64,000 nt of DNA from Actinostola sp. cb2023 (GCA_033675265.1 JAUJYZ010001029.1:62001-126000), one strand, 5' to 3'. Shown: positions 35,373 to 47,640, numbered from the stretch's first letter. The notes: generated by a model not told the origin, from the letters alone. Made by a program: numbers and translations.

Positions 35373-36985
35373 CAGTGTACAAAGTTACAAGTTGGTGTCT
35401 TGGTTTTACATTTATTCTACATACTGTATATAGCTAATTGCATAATCGTTGTCGGGTTGAAAATCATAAATCATAGAAACTGAGACCGCAAGGATGGATG
35501 GGAAATCAGTTCATAACCTGCATTACATGCAGATATATTCAATTTTCTTGTAGTTTTGAAGGTATATATGACCTATTTAACTAAGATCCTACAAGTCTGG
35601 ATAAAAAGAATGATGATTTGATGGTGTTATTTGAGAGTTTTAATTTCCCAGAATTCCTTTTGGTCATAGCCTTCGTGATTTTCAACCCGACAACGGTTAT
35701 GCAATTAGCTGTATACAGGAATACAAATCAGATCATGTAATATGTACAAAGGGAACTTATAATGCAACCCAAACTTGTTGAATATTCAGAATTTTCGATT
35801 GAAATTAAAACCTGCACAAATTAAAAACAATATTTATTCTGGGGATTTGGATTTAGTTTTTATAAAAAGATCACATCAGTGTCCATGTGAGAAACTGAGA
35901 TAATAATCAGTAATAATCAGTAGGTCAGGCAGAGCTCCACATCATCAGATGTGTGTTACACGATTCCCCTGGAACAAACCAACTGAATATTCATCAGCGT
36001 CTTATAATGTTATCAGCGCCATATTCCACGCTAGGCTACACCGGATAATTCAGTGCCTTAAAACAGCTCACGAATACATGTTAACGCATCAATAAGAATT
36101 AATCTACAAGTACAAATGCTGATCACGAACATTTTTTAAATAACTTCTTTCACTTAAAAACCCTTCTTCGTATTTGGAAAAGTATATGTGAATTTCTAAA
36201 CTTGCCATTCATTATATTGTATTTTAGTCAGTGGTACTTTTAAGAAAGGCCGAATAGTGTTTCATCCGGTTCCATGATCTCTCTCACTGAGAGCCCTAAT
36301 TAAACTGGTTGCCCAAAGCAACTTTGGCTCAATGGACCGAGAATCAAGCCCAATAAACGTATTTGAACATCTTTTTTCAAAATTTCGGCATAGTTTCGAG
36401 ATATTGAACTTTTTTTATATGAGACCTCAAGCCACTGAAATCAAAATGGCGTACTTTCAGGGTGCTGATGTTAAAGTTTCGAAGAAAAAACACATAAAAT
36501 ATTCAAGAGTAGTTCCGTGATTACCCATAATACATCTCGGTCGTGCGTTCGAAAAAAAACAGGGTTCCTAGAATAGTCGAAACTCTATCGAAACAAAATA
36601 CAGAAACTAAAAGGAAAATAAAAGAAATGAAAAATAAACTTTACCGAAAAAAAATAACTAAAAGAAAAACAAATCATTTAAAAATAAACTTTACCGAAGA
36701 AATTATATGCAAAACACTAAAAATCGGCCATACACCCAGACTTAAATGCTGAGTCACCGTATGTTACGTATAGGACGAAGATTTCGGCCTCATCCGCGCT
36801 ATCGAGTAGTACACAATCAGCGTAGTAGTCAAAGAGGGAGGGAACAGTCATATCCTAGTCCTAAATGACTGCCCCTTACCACTTCAAGCTATCTGTACTT
36901 CCGATTGATTTCGACGGTAAATTTAGTAGTCTATCGTGTAACGGTTATTGTTATGGAAATTTATTGACAAACGTAGCCCTCTGGA

Positions 36986-36986
<1 letters not shown>
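35373..36986. other. no gene recognised
   Basis: AT-rich DNA. AATTGCATAATCGTTGTCGG and CCGACAACGGTTATGCAATT near 35,435 and 35,690 form an inverted pair, so 35,420-35,715 is probably a 290-bp foldback. A Lys-rich ORF at 36,543-36,752 reflects A-rich sequence. Confidence 0.35.
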
Positions 36987-37047
<61 letters not shown>

Positions 37048-37110
37048 GCTTTATTTAAGCAGGGAGCACCTTCAGTAAACTGTTCTCCCAGGTGTCCCTG
37101 ACATCAATAA
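36987..37110 (-). mobile_element. retroelement 3' end with (ATT)n tail
   Basis: (AAT)20-like repeat then AAGCTTTATTTAAGCAGGGAG and CTCCCAGGTGTCCCTGA. On the minus strand it is a 3' end with AATAAAGC and an (ATT)n tail. Confidence 0.55.
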
Positions 37111-37157
37111 ATATACAATATACATCGATAATACGCTGGACCTCGACGTCAGTGAGT

Positions 37158-37472
37158 AATATCAGAAGTACATAACTATACATAGTTATAACTATACATA
37201 CAGCAATATGCAGAAATTCTGATCCTTTTCACTAAAATACACATATATCAAAAACCTACTTAAAATTATGGGATGGCTACGCTGATATTTTTTTCATAAA
37301 GCTTCGCTGGCAGACAACTAGAAAAAAATATCAGCGTAGCCATCCCATAATTTTAAGTAGGTTTTTGATATATATGTATGTTAGTGAAAAGGATCAGAAT
37401 TTCTACATATTGCTGTAGTTATAACTATACATAGTTATAACTATACATAGTTATGTACTTCTGGTAATATTA
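37158..37472. mobile_element. 315-bp foldback MITE
   Basis: Near-perfect arms of about 145 bp (AGAAGTACATAAC..., GGATCAG, AAACCTACTTAAAATTATGG, GCTACGCTGATA) around a 25-bp loop (about 37,305-37,330). The TATACATAGTTATAAC motif in the arms is itself repeated. Confidence 0.8.
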
Positions 37473-37620
37473 ATGAATGAGTGACCCAAGATCGACTCAG
37501 CTCCGTGAACACCAATTTTTTTACCGATTTTTTCTTGTCTTTTCTTTCGTTGCAAAATGTCGAGATTAACATTTACAAATGATATTTTATAAAAAAAAAT
37601 TGATGGATGAATTGAATGGA

Positions 37621-37740
37621 TGGAGTGATGTAACAACAACAACAACAACTTTATTGTGCTCACTTATGAATTACAATTTGAGATGAGATTTGTATTGAAG
37701 TTATTTGCAGAATAAAATGAAAAAATGAAATGAAGGACAT
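37621..37740 (-). mobile_element. retroelement 3' tail with (AAC)n
   Basis: (AAC)5 then TTTATTGTGCTCACTTATG. Minus-strand reading gives an AATAAAG end with a (TTG)n tail, analogous to the (ATT)n tails elsewhere. Confidence 0.4.
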
Positions 37741-38744
37741 CATTCTTTTACATCTTTCTATCTGTTGTCTTTCCTTCACTCTTCATGATCGCTCAATTAT
37801 TTCTGATCTGATCCAATTTGCTCCTGACTCCCTGCTCCCCCACTGAACCAGGATGATTCCGTGTACACTATACTACACACCGAAGAGGCATTGATAAATC
37901 ATTATTCAGTCCTAACTTCAGTTCCATCACGCAGCATTTGTACCATGGATCGCAGTTTCCTGGGTAATAGAAACTTTTCTCACATTTTTCTCAGAATGAT
38001 CAGTTTTCCATCAAATAACTTCACTGTAGTAAACATTACTTTACTAAATAGTTGTACACTGATTCAAACTGACTTTTCGTTCCTTATCCAAGCTTGATAA
38101 CAACGGTAACGTTTAGATAAAACATGTATGCTGCTTATTTTAACCTACTTATATAGCTTATGCATATTTGCTTGATCATTACAATCCTCCCATCGTTATC
38201 TATAGCAGGGTATGAGCTAGTGAGTCAGTTTCTTCTTTCAAAATAGATTCCCTTTTGAACGATCGATCTCAACAGCTAGCCAGTATTTACTTACTTCAGT
38301 GAATATTCACTTACATCGTATGCCGTGCCAAGGTAAGTTATTGATGTAAACAGGAGCACTATTTTTCAAAGTACATTTTAACTGAAATTGCAGCATTTGT
38401 GAACGTACATTCAACAGAACAGGTACGTTTAGCTCTCTCGCTGTGTTAAATTACTAAAAAAAATACATTTTAATTTGATCAGAAGTTATAGTTTTGAAAT
38501 AAATATTCACAGCTATAAAATACTGATTATCATCGGTACAAATGGATCGGCTCGTTATTGCTACAGTATTTAATGAACGACCAACAAGGATTTGTAAATG
38601 CACATACTGACTTTATGTCTAGCTGTGTTTATACTACAATTTTCAAAATTTCAGTTATGCATAATTTTGGGGGAAGATCGAATATACTGAACGACTATAA
38701 ATTATACGGTGCTATGTAAGAAATGTACTGATTATGTTTATCCT

Positions 38745-38746
38745 TT

Positions 38747-38802
<56 letters not shown>

Positions 38803-38804
38803 TT

Positions 38805-38843
<39 letters not shown>

Positions 38844-38844
38844 C
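38745..38844. repeat. (TTTC)n microsatellite
   Basis: About 24 copies with one TTTTTC break, ending about 50 bp before the ATG of the ShKT gene. Confidence 0.92.
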
Positions 38845-38896
38845 TTTTTTAGGTCAGTCATTTGAGGAAGGAATACCCCAGACACACCGGCGTAAA

Positions 38897-38978
38897 ATGT
38901 GGAGCCCTTGCGACTTCGTAAGGTTCATTCTGCTAACCATATTGTTAAGTTTAATATTTGCGGTGGAGATAAATAATT
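38897..38978 (+). CDS. ShKT gene exon 1: signal peptide
   Basis: Twenty-seven codons plus one base; basic residue before a hydrophobic core, then a polar stretch. It ends at a GTAAGT donor. The ATG lies soon after a TTTTTTAG-bounded (TTTC)n tract, so an upstream non-coding exon is possible. Confidence 0.7.
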
Positions 38979-41432
38979 GTAAGTCTAGATTATTCAATTC
39001 TTAAATATCTAACTGTTATGCGGCCTTTGGCTAGCCTCGTGCAAACAATATAAAAGTATCGAGGGGGTTGAAATAAGCGATAAGGTATATTTTAGGGTAT
39101 GAAATTAAAATATATTTTAGGTTGTCGAAAAAGAAAATCCATGTATATTAAATATATAGAGGATATAACATGGGCGCGCGGAGATACGAATTTTATCTTC
39201 GAGTGTAGAAAATAAATCTCACGAGTGAGCGCAGCGAACACGACAAGATAAAATTCGTGTCTCCAAGCGACCATGTAATATTCTGTTTAATATATAATTA
39301 CAAGAGACCATAATACTAAGAGAGCGAATCTCGTAATGATGTGTGGTCGATGCTCGTGGCGCTAAATCTATTTTTAGTAACCGGAAGGTGAGCACACGTC
39401 AGTGAAATCTGACTTCCGGCAGAAAAAATATCTTCCTTCTTTCTCAAGATAAAATACGTAAGCTTGTAAATTTCGGGATGATAACGTTCATGTCAAAAGA
39501 CAATTTCAGTCCGGCTTTGAAAGCTGAAAGCATTTTTGAAATTTCGATCTTGTACTCGGCCGCGCGGCTTAGCTTCCCGCCATTTATGTAAACAAGACGC
39601 TCAATGAGCGTACACTCGGGCATTATGACAAGGACAATGTCAATTGCGTGACGAGGGACCTGACAATGACGGACAGTTGCGTGACGAGGGAGACTATGTT
39701 TAATGTATATGTGTCGGTGAGCATAGATAAAGATATCCGATTCGTACGTTCCTAGCACGTACTTGGGAACGTCCAGTTGAGTTCGATATACGCTCGGAAA
39801 CTATTTGACACATTTGAGCGAATCATACTTTCGGATTTAGTTCGATAAGCGTTCGGAAACTATTCGATCCGTTTTTGGCGACCATGAATATGCAACCTCA
39901 AGTGACCTCAAGTACGTTTAAAGACGTACCACAGACGTCCCTCGAAGAGTCGGAGATCTTTATCGATGCTCACCGACACAAATAGTCTCCCTCGTCACGC
40001 AACTGTCATTGTCATAATGCCCGACTATACGCTCATTGAGCGTCTTGTTATATACTAATATCTAGATAATAGTCAGGTACCCGCAACCGACTAGGAGCAT
40101 GATTACAGTGGCAGCGCGCCGGCGCAATCGCCTCCAAATACACTGGGTGGAAGGGAGCGTGTTGGGGAGGGAGGGTTGGGAAAAGCACGCTCTTCAAAAC
40201 TTGGAATCTCTGATCTTTGGAAATTGAATTGGCAACTAATTTCAGTTCCAAGCCTTGGAAATATCCCAAGAAATTCCATATAGTTGCATTGCTTGCTTGT
40301 TGCTCTCTCCATAACTCGCTTAGTTGTTCACATGCTCTCCCTTGATTGCGAATTTCTAACTAACATAACTGTAAGGTCAATTCCTTGGCTGCTTGCTTGG
40401 TGTTGCTTGCTTGGTTACTTCCTAACATGGTTGCTTGCTTATTTGCTTGTCACAAGTTGGTTGCTGAATTGGGCAGTTGATGGGAGGGTTAGTCGGTTTG
40501 TATATTTAACTGTTTGTTTTCTCATTTGATTGGCGGATTTGTTTGGGTGCCTCTTTTATAATTTGTTCTCAAGTTTGTTCTTTCGTTGAATTGACTTATA
40601 ACTGTATGTCCTAAAATGTTAATTACAGTCCCTGAAGTTGATATTTGGAAGCGTTCCTCCGACCAAGACGTTCTTAGTCAAGAAAGTTGCCGCTACCTGA
40701 TTGGAAACAAATTTTGCAACTACGGAATAATCGAGGACCAACTATGCACCAAATCATGTCGTGAGTATATCTAGTAAATTGCAAGCAAGTCTACATTGTC
40801 ACAATATTTCTATTGTTATCGGTCATTCGTACTAATAATCTCGCATTGGCTACGTAAAAAAGTGAATGTCCCAAGGGAACGGTGGAGAACCAAAGAAATA
40901 TAGGACTGCATTTACTGGTTATATTGTGAATCTCTATATTTCTTTTAGGACCTTAGTGAAAAGCACTCTATAGTGATCTAGGCATCCTCATTAAAGATTA
41001 TTATAATTACCTTAATCCCACCCTTTCCGTCCATGTCATTTCCTTTCTTTGTATCTCTTGACCTGCATTTCCAAGTTAGTGAGACGAACGCATTACTAAC
41101 CGTCAGGTCCCAGCGGAGAAGCACAGAGAGAGTCGGTAGAGATACTGTCATGTCATGTTGGCTAGCCGAGAAGTGGCCAAAGACAATGCAGTACAATAAG
41201 GCTAACTTTGCGCGTAATTCGACCAGAGAGAGGGGTTCGTCTTGTTTAGTGTACAAACACTGTGTTTGTGTGGTTTCAGTGATATTTCTCTACAACTACA
41301 CGTTTCCTAAAGGCTGCAGCGACATGTTCTCGCAGGAAAGCTGTCACATCCTTAAGAATCGCGACAAGTGTAATTCAACACTCATAAACTCCTACTGTCA
41401 GTTCACTTGCGATCAATGTTCACAATTAATTA
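38897..41432 (+). CDS. secreted ShKT-domain protein, three exons seen
   Basis: The exons are 38,897-38,978, 40,629-40,760 and 41,313-41,432, each ending at a good GT donor and all in phase 1. Exon 1 encodes a signal peptide (hydrophobic core FILLTILLSLIFA). Exons 2 and 3 each encode one ShKT-like module. Exon 3 has all six cysteines in the C-x8-C-x8-C-x8-C-x3-C-x2-C pattern; exon 2 shows only four, lacking the first. ShKT modules occur in potassium-channel-blocking anemone peptides but also in many extracellular proteases and matrix proteins, so a toxin role is not implied. The GTAAGT at 41,433 suggests a further exon beyond the repeats; otherwise translation stops at 41,450-41,452. Confidence 0.72.
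39591..40049. mobile_element. 459-bp foldback element in ShKT intron 1
   Basis: The ends AACAAGACGCTCAATGAGCG and CGCTCATTGAGCGTCTTGTT are exact inverses, with arms of about 140 bp. Arms include GAGGGAGACTA-type sequence (39,685; 39,985), linking it to the TAGTCTCC hAT-type family. A second copy is at 32,438-32,980. Confidence 0.82.
40050..40628. other. rest of ShKT intron 1
   Basis: TTGCTTGCTTG-rich low-complexity sequence around 40,285-40,455. No gene. Confidence 0.4.
40629..40760 (+). CDS. ShKT gene exon 2: incomplete ShKT module
   Basis: Acceptor TTAATTACAG, donor GTGAGT, phases 1-1. Four cysteines and the SCRYLIGNKFC segment. The first cysteine of the module is absent. Confidence 0.7.
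41313..41432 (+). CDS. ShKT gene exon 3: complete six-cysteine ShKT module
   Basis: Acceptor TTTCCTAAAG, donor GTAAGT, phases 1-1. The cysteine spacing and the Asp after the first cysteine match the ShKT family. Confidence 0.78.
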
Positions 41433-41639
41433 GTAAGTATCAGTACAGCTAATAATGTGTCATGGTCGGTGATATTATTGTTGAAGTTACTGTTGTTGTA
41501 GTGAAGTTACTATTGTTGTTAATTGCCTGCTGCTCTTATTGTTGTTTGTTGATGATGGTGTACTTAGAACATTTACTGGTTATGTTCTGAACCCCAATCT
41601 TCCCATCCATGTCATTTCCCGCGTCTTTGTATCTCTTGA

Positions 41640-42078
41640 TATTATTGTTGCTGTTGTTGTTGTCTGCTGCTGTTGCTGTTGTCTGTTGCTGTTGTCTGCT
41701 GCTGCTGCTATTGTTGTTCAGTGTTGTCTGCTACTGTTACTCTTGTCTGCTGCTGTTACTCTTGTCTGCTGCTGTTGTTGTTGTCTGCTGCTGTTACTGT
41801 TGTCTGCTGCTGTTGTTGTTGTCTGCTGCTGCTGTTGTTGTTGTCTGCTGCTGTTACTGTTGTCTGCTGCTGTTGTTGTTGTCTGCTGCTGTTGTTGTTG
41901 TCTGCTGCTGCTGTTGTTGTTGTCTGCTGCTGTTACTCTTGTCTGCTGCTGTTACTCTTGTCTGCTGCTGCTGTTGTTGTCTATTACTGCTGCTGTTGTT
42001 GTTGTCTGTTGCTGTTGTCTGCTGCTGTTACTGTTGTCTGCTGCTGCTGTTGTTGTCTATTGCTGCTGCTGTTGTTTT
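41640..42078. repeat. trinucleotide array (CTG/TTG/TCTGCTGC)n, 3' side of the LINE
   Basis: Repeats of TGTTGTTGTCTGCTGCTG with TTACTC and TTACTG variants. The same array type resumes at 48,906 on the other side of the LINE. Its poly-Leu and poly-Cys ORFs are artefacts. Confidence 0.92.
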
Positions 42079-42599
42079 TTGTTTTGTTTTTTTAAATATT
42101 TTTTTTATTAGTAATAATCAGTACATCGTTACAATAAATGTTCTTGTTATTTTTACTACAATGGTTGTAATAATACAAATACAATTTTGTATATGATAAT
42201 AGTATAGTGTAGTAATATGGTATTGTATAGTATAGTTGGTACGGTATGATATAGTGTAGAATGAGAGGAAAAACAGCAAGTAAGTGAAGGTTTGGTATTA
42301 TGCGGTTTTGCTCAGGAAATTGGTAAAAGGTGCCCATTTTTTTCAAAAACGTTTGATAATTGTTTTGTAATAGATGATAATGCAATTCTTTTTTCAATGT
42401 GATATTTGTTGGTTGCGTGATTTAGAAATGATGGAAATGTGTATTTTTGTTCATTAATGAAACTATTATACATATGTTGTTTTGCAATCAGAATTAGATG
42501 GTTTAAAAACAGAGAGTATTTGAAGTGGGATAAATGACCATATAGGATTGTTCCGAGATCAAGTTTCAGTTGTGACTTAGCATCAATGTGTAATGACCA

Positions 42600-43110
42600 C
42601 TAACTTTGAAATTTGTTCCAAAAATATCGTGCGTGCGTACAGAGATAAAAAAAGTGTTTGCAAGTGTGACGTTCTTTATCTATGCAAAAAGGACAGGAAT
42701 CATCATTTTTAATACCTACTTTTTTTAGGTAATCATTCAAGGGAAGTATATTGTGTATGATTTTAAACTGGAAAACTGATAATTTTATTTCTTTTGTTAC
42801 GCTAAATGGCAGTGAATATATTGCGTTTAGATCTTTTTGTGTAAAACCTTCATTAAGAATTAAAGGTTCATTTGTGGGGTGCTCAAACTCAATTTTGGCA
42901 AAAAACTGTCTTATTATTTTTACTGTCATTTTTGTTAAATTATTAGGTGGTTTTTCTGATATTATGGTCGAATTGTTTTATTTTATTCTGTTCCTAACTG
43001 CATTAACAATACCGCCATACGTTAAAAAATTAGTATTTATGTTGTATTTTTTAATAAATTCAGAAAAACTGAGAAACTTATTTCCGGGTCCTATCAGATC
43101 TTCAAAAGAT
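42600..43110 (-). pseudogene. LINE ORF2 part 5: C-terminus with CCHC-like motif
   Basis: FLSFSEFIKKYNI and NFLTYGGIVNAVR, then after a shift near 42,930 the end CPFCIDKERHTCKHFFYLC, the zinc-knuckle-like end of L1 ORF2. Stop just after WNKFQS. Confidence 0.8.
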
Positions 43111-43403
43111 TTACTGCAATTCTCAGTATTATGCGAACTCAGACATTCAAGCAGTCGGCTGGAACTTGGTTTTTCGCTGCCGTCAATCAACATAAAAAAT
43201 CAGTAAACTTAAAAATAAAAGTCAGAAGACCCACCAAATGGAAACCAAATATGATTTTGAGCTAAATTATGGATCACTTGGTCAAAGAATGTATTTAGTT
43301 TTGAATTTGTTAGAGTTTTGAATTTGATTGACGGCAGCGAAAAACCAAGTTGCAGCAGACTGTTTGAATGTCTGAGTTCGCATAATACTGAGAACTGCAG
43401 TAA
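43111..43403. mobile_element. 293-bp palindromic MITE in the LINE
   Basis: The ends TTACTGCA(A/G)TTCTCAGTATT are mirrored, with arms of about 80 bp containing GCGAACTCAGACATTCAA and CTTGGTTTTTCGCTGCCG. It interrupts ORF2 between VTAV and CSKSFEDL. No separate target duplication is clear. Confidence 0.78.
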
Positions 43404-43875
43404 CGCCCTTATCAAACCATGATTTATAGAAAACTGATGCGTTGCCAACTTTAATATGTTTGTTGTTCCAAATGAATGAATTCGAAATATTTTGTTTATA
43501 GAGATTTAGCGCGTTAAAATTCTGAGTGTAGGACAAAATACATTTATAGAAATTTGGTATGTTAGATAATACGAGCTCTTTTTGGTTAAAATCACACGAG
43601 AACAGAAACAACCCTCCATATTTCGATAAATAACTTCGGGGGATCATTTTCCATTCGGATTGTTTTTCGTCCAGAAGGCGTTTAACCCACGCAAGTTTAA
43701 GGGCCTTTTCTATATGTACGAACGATGTCATATTTAGTCCCCCTTCCTTTTTGTTGACGATAATGGTTCTCTTTTTTATTTTGGCGGGTTTATTGTCCCA
43801 AATAAACTTAAATGTAACTTTATCTACCTTTTCGGCAAAATATTCTGGAATGCATAACACCGAAGCATTAAAGGT
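43404..43875 (-). pseudogene. LINE ORF2 part 4: region after RT
   Basis: The frame resumes across the insertion (FNASVLCIPEYFAEKVDKV) and continues FKFIWDNKPAKIKK and GGLNMTSFVHIEKALKLAW, as in other L1-type ORF2 proteins, until the palindromic MITE at 43,403. Confidence 0.82.
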
Positions 43876-45171
43876 AGCATATGGGCATTTTGTCTGCGCA
43901 TGCGTCAACAAAGTAGAATAACATTGAAGTCTGATGCATTTGTCAGGTGATAGCTCATTTTAGGGATTTTTGGTCGGAGATCTACGCGTTTCTAAAGTTT
44001 AAACGTTATGGAAGTTTACTTATTTTTAAAGACGATAAACACTTCTTCCCCTGGATATATGTTTGGCCGCTGTTATTTCTTTTGATGGCGAGATATTTTA
44101 CATTGAAATGCGACTGTGGTGTTTGGAGTTGGATGTTCAGCGTTGATTATTTCTACAATCAAGTATTCTAGAGCAGTGGATTAACGCTTGGTAATTGTGA
44201 TGAAAGTAAACTTTTAGAATTTTAATGAAATGGTCTTTCAAGTGGACGCGATTTCGAGCTATGGCCCGGTGAATATGTAGAGGTGTTCAATTTAGGTCGA
44301 ACTTTAACGAGATATTTCTTGAAATTTTTACCGACCCCCAAGTTGGAGATAATTACCACAGCATTCATTCCTTTATATAATTTCAGTTTTTATAGAGAAT
44401 GGGGCTTCAAAAAATGTATAGCTGTCAGATTTAATAGATTCTTCTCACCCTATACTCAGTGTAATGGCGGAATTGATGTTTTGTGTTACTTCTCGAAGCC
44501 ATGGTTCTATTATATCTTCGTCTATTTCCTTATTCTAAGTCTTTGAAAGTATAAATGAGAGAACAGACTTTGCAGAAAAATTAGTTGTTAAGAAAATTAA
44601 AACTTGTTTCCACTGTTTTGCATTGCAATATTTTTGCTTACCATTTACGGGACTCGCGACGAGCAGAAATGTGGACTCCAAGCATTCAAGTCAAATTATC
44701 TTTCGATTTCTACCGACCCCCAAGCTGCTTAATGTTGCGGAAGCGAAAATTATTCAATAGTCATTCCATTCATCACAATAAATGACTTTCAAAAAATGTA
44801 TAGCTCCTGCCATGAATATTCAAAGTGCATGTATACGTCGAAGACGGCAGCCATTGTCAGTTTAGCTTGTCATGTCTGGACCTCCGTCACCCCTTGCAAT
44901 ATGCAACTCATAATGCATCGTAAATACTTGTTATGACAACTGCAGCATGCCTTCAGCATTGATACAATAGAACCCATATCATCATTTCTGAGTTGTATAT
45001 ATTCATATAGACAAGTTAATAAATAAATATATGAGATAGAACTTCACCATCATGTTTGTTATTCCTGTTATTTAAATTAGCGCGGGATGGCGCGGGATAT
45101 ATGCGCGTGTCAGAGGGTCTTTGTGTTCATATTGGCATTTCACGCATGCGCAGACAAAATGCCCATGTGCT
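43876..45171. mobile_element. 1,296-bp MULE-like non-autonomous transposon
   Basis: The inverted ends AGCA(T/C)ATGGGCATTTTGTC extend about 30 bp with one mismatch. The target duplication ATTAAAGGT (9 bp) lies at 43,867-43,875 and 45,172-45,180, inside LINE ORF2. Nine bases fit Mutator-like elements. Internal ORFs up to 87 aa have no transposase signature. CTACCGACCCCCAAG-like text occurs twice inside. Confidence 0.88.
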
Positions 45172-45180
45172 ATTAAAGGT

Positions 45181-46293
45181 AAGTTTAGACAATCCTAAGG
45201 TTTTAACGATGTTGATTTTTCCATACAATGAGAGCTTTCTTTTTTTCCACGAAGAAAGTATGTCATCTAATTGGTTAAGCTTGTTGTAAAAGTTTAGTTG
45301 GTCACTTGCATGCTTATCATAAGTGAAATAAATTCCTAGTGCTAGTATGGGTTCTGAAGTCCATTTCAGTCCGAAAGGTTGGGCTGAGCTTCCTTTTGTG
45401 GAACCAATCCACATCGCTTCAGTTTTGTTGAGATTAGGTTCTAGGCCTGAGACTTTTTTGAAATTATCTAACACAGTGAGAATATTTTGAATGGAGTTTT
45501 CATCTTGCACAAAACATGTTGTATCGTCAGCGTACTGGGTTAATTTTATTTCATTTTGATCGATGCAGATGCCTTTTATGTCTGGGTTATTATTGATAGC
45601 GTATGCAATCATCTCTACAGATAGAACAAAAAGTGGTCCAGATAAAGGGCAACCTTGTCGAACACCTCTATGTAGAGTGAAAAAGTTTGATGCAAATCCG
45701 TTGTTTATTACGCAGCTAGAAATATTTTTGTAGAAAGTCTTAATCCAAGAAGTTAGAGTGGGACCGAAGTTAAAGGTTTTAAGAACATCGAACATGAAGT
45801 TCCATTCTAAAGAGTCAAAGGCTTTTTTGAAATCTATAAAGATTGTAGCTCCAGGCATGTTTTGTTGTAGAGTGTGCTCCATGATGTCGGAGATTAATCT
45901 AATATTTTCACCGATATACCTTGTTTTTACATAACCAGTTTGATTTGAATTTATTAGTAACGGCAATACTTTATCTATTCTAGTAGATATCGATTTTATA
46001 GCTATTTTATAGTCTACATTGAGCAGAGAAATTGGGCGCCAATTTTCAAGGAAAAGAGGGTTCTTTTTTTTCTTTGGAATTAAACTGATGACACCTCGTT
46101 TTTGACTAATGCTCATTTCTTCTTTCATGAAACTGTAGTTGAAACTGTCAATCATACATTCACTAACTTCTTTCCAGCAAAAACGGTAAAATTCGACGGA
46201 TAGACCATCTGTTCCTGGTGTTTTGTTATTTGAAAAACTACTTAATGCTTTGAAACATTCTTCTTTAGACAACATCCCTTCGCAGGAAAGCAT
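45181..46293 (-). pseudogene. LINE ORF2 part 3: reverse transcriptase
   Basis: NNKTPGTDGLSVEFYRF, LIPKKKKNP..NWRPISLL, FIDFKKAFDSLEW, GVRQGCPLSGPLF and the catalytic YADD are all intact over about 370 residues. The frame runs into the MULE-like insertion at 45,171. Confidence 0.93.
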
Positions 46294-46330
46294 TTTCGTT
46301 TAATTGTATTAAATTTGTTGGAGTGAGAAA

Positions 46331-47000
46331 TTACTTCTTTAAATTTTCGTCGGGATTCGGTCTGGAAGTGTGGTACAGTTGTTCATAAAAGCGTTTCTGT
46401 TCACTTAAAATTTCCTCTGGTTTTTCTAAAGTTTTATTATCTGAAGTTTGTAGTTTGGTAATGTGTTTTCTTGTCGCGTTTTTCTTTTCTAGGCCATAAA
46501 AATATTTGGTGTTCTTTTCACCTAGTTCGTACCAGCGTGTTTTACTTCTGAGTATTGCGCCTTTTGTTTTTTCGTCAAGAATTTCATTTAGCTTTCCTTT
46601 GATTTTGGTTAATTCATATTCTACCAATTCTTTCTCATCTTGATCTTTAATCGTAGGTAAGTTTGTCATTATTTTATTTATTTGTTCAGAATATTTTTTT
46701 TCTAAGTTTTGCTTGGTTTTTGCCTTTTTTATTGAGAAGTATCTGGAGAAATTGCGAATCTCCATTTTTATAAGGTCCCACGCTAAACGTTTATCTTCTA
46801 AATCGCTGTAACTTTTTTTCCATATTTCTATGTTTTTTCGGAGTTCATCGGTAAAGGGTTTGTCAGTGAGTAGAGAGTTATTGAACTTCCAGAAACCTGG
46901 GCCTCTTTTATGTTTGAAATGAGATGTTTGCAGTTGGAATAAAATGGCGGAATGATCACATTCTGGAGCGTAAGTAATGTAACAGTTCTCGGTATATTTT
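46331..47000 (-). pseudogene. LINE ORF2 part 2: linker between endonuclease and RT
   Basis: GPGFWKFNNSLL, then a Lys-rich helical region and RSKTRWYELGEKNTKYFY, all standard in L1-type ORF2. It ends with an in-frame TAA at 46,331-46,333, followed by a frameshift before the RT. Confidence 0.85.
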
Positions 47001-47640
47001 TTAAGATGCTTCGACATTAAGAAATAATCCAGTCCAGTGGATATTTTTTGTTTTTTCTCTCCATGTAAATTGCTTTTTGTTTGTGTTTAATTCTCTCCAA
47101 ATATCGATTAATTGAGCTTCTTTCATGATACTATTAACTTTGTTTATAAGGGGTTGTTTCTGTTCAATGGGTGCTCCTCCTTCCTTGTCTAAATGAGTTA
47201 GAGCGCAGTTGAAATCTCCACCAATTACTATGTTTTCTCCAACATAGTTTTCTAGACAGCTATGTATATCATCAAAAAAGTGTTTTTGTTTTGTTAAATT
47301 ATTTGGATTATAGACGTTAACAAATATAAAAGTCGCTTGATCCAATTTCTGTTTCGAGGATAATAAACCTCCCATTGTTGTTCGTTATAGAATTGTTGAC
47401 ATTGATATCACACGAATGATGAACAAGAGTCATTACTCTTTTACTATGTTTAGTTCCATGACTAAAGAATGCTTGTCTGCCCCATTCATTTGCCCACATT
47501 TGTTCTTCTGTTTTTGAACTGTATGTTTCTTGAAGAAAAATTAATTGTACGTTTTGTTTACGCAACCACATAAAATTTTTCTTTCTTTTAGTTCTTTTGT
47601 TTAAACCTCGTACATTTAAAGAAAGACATTTTATTTGAAA
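47001..47640 (-). pseudogene. LINE ORF2 part 1: AP-type endonuclease
   Basis: It opens with SLNVRGLNKRTKR, the usual LINE endonuclease N-terminus, then LIFLQETYSS with the catalytic Glu, VNVYNPNN and GGDFNC. Frameshifts lie near 47,340 and 47,045, the second just before the STGLDYFLMS end. It would nick target DNA for priming. Confidence 0.85.

Noticed and set aside
36543..36752. Lys-rich 69-aa ORF
   Set aside because: Composition reflects A-rich DNA; no domain or splice context.
41539..42196. Poly-Leu/Cys/Val ORFs of up to 195 aa
   Set aside because: Produced by the CTG/TTG array beside the LINE; the same happens at 48,798-49,330.
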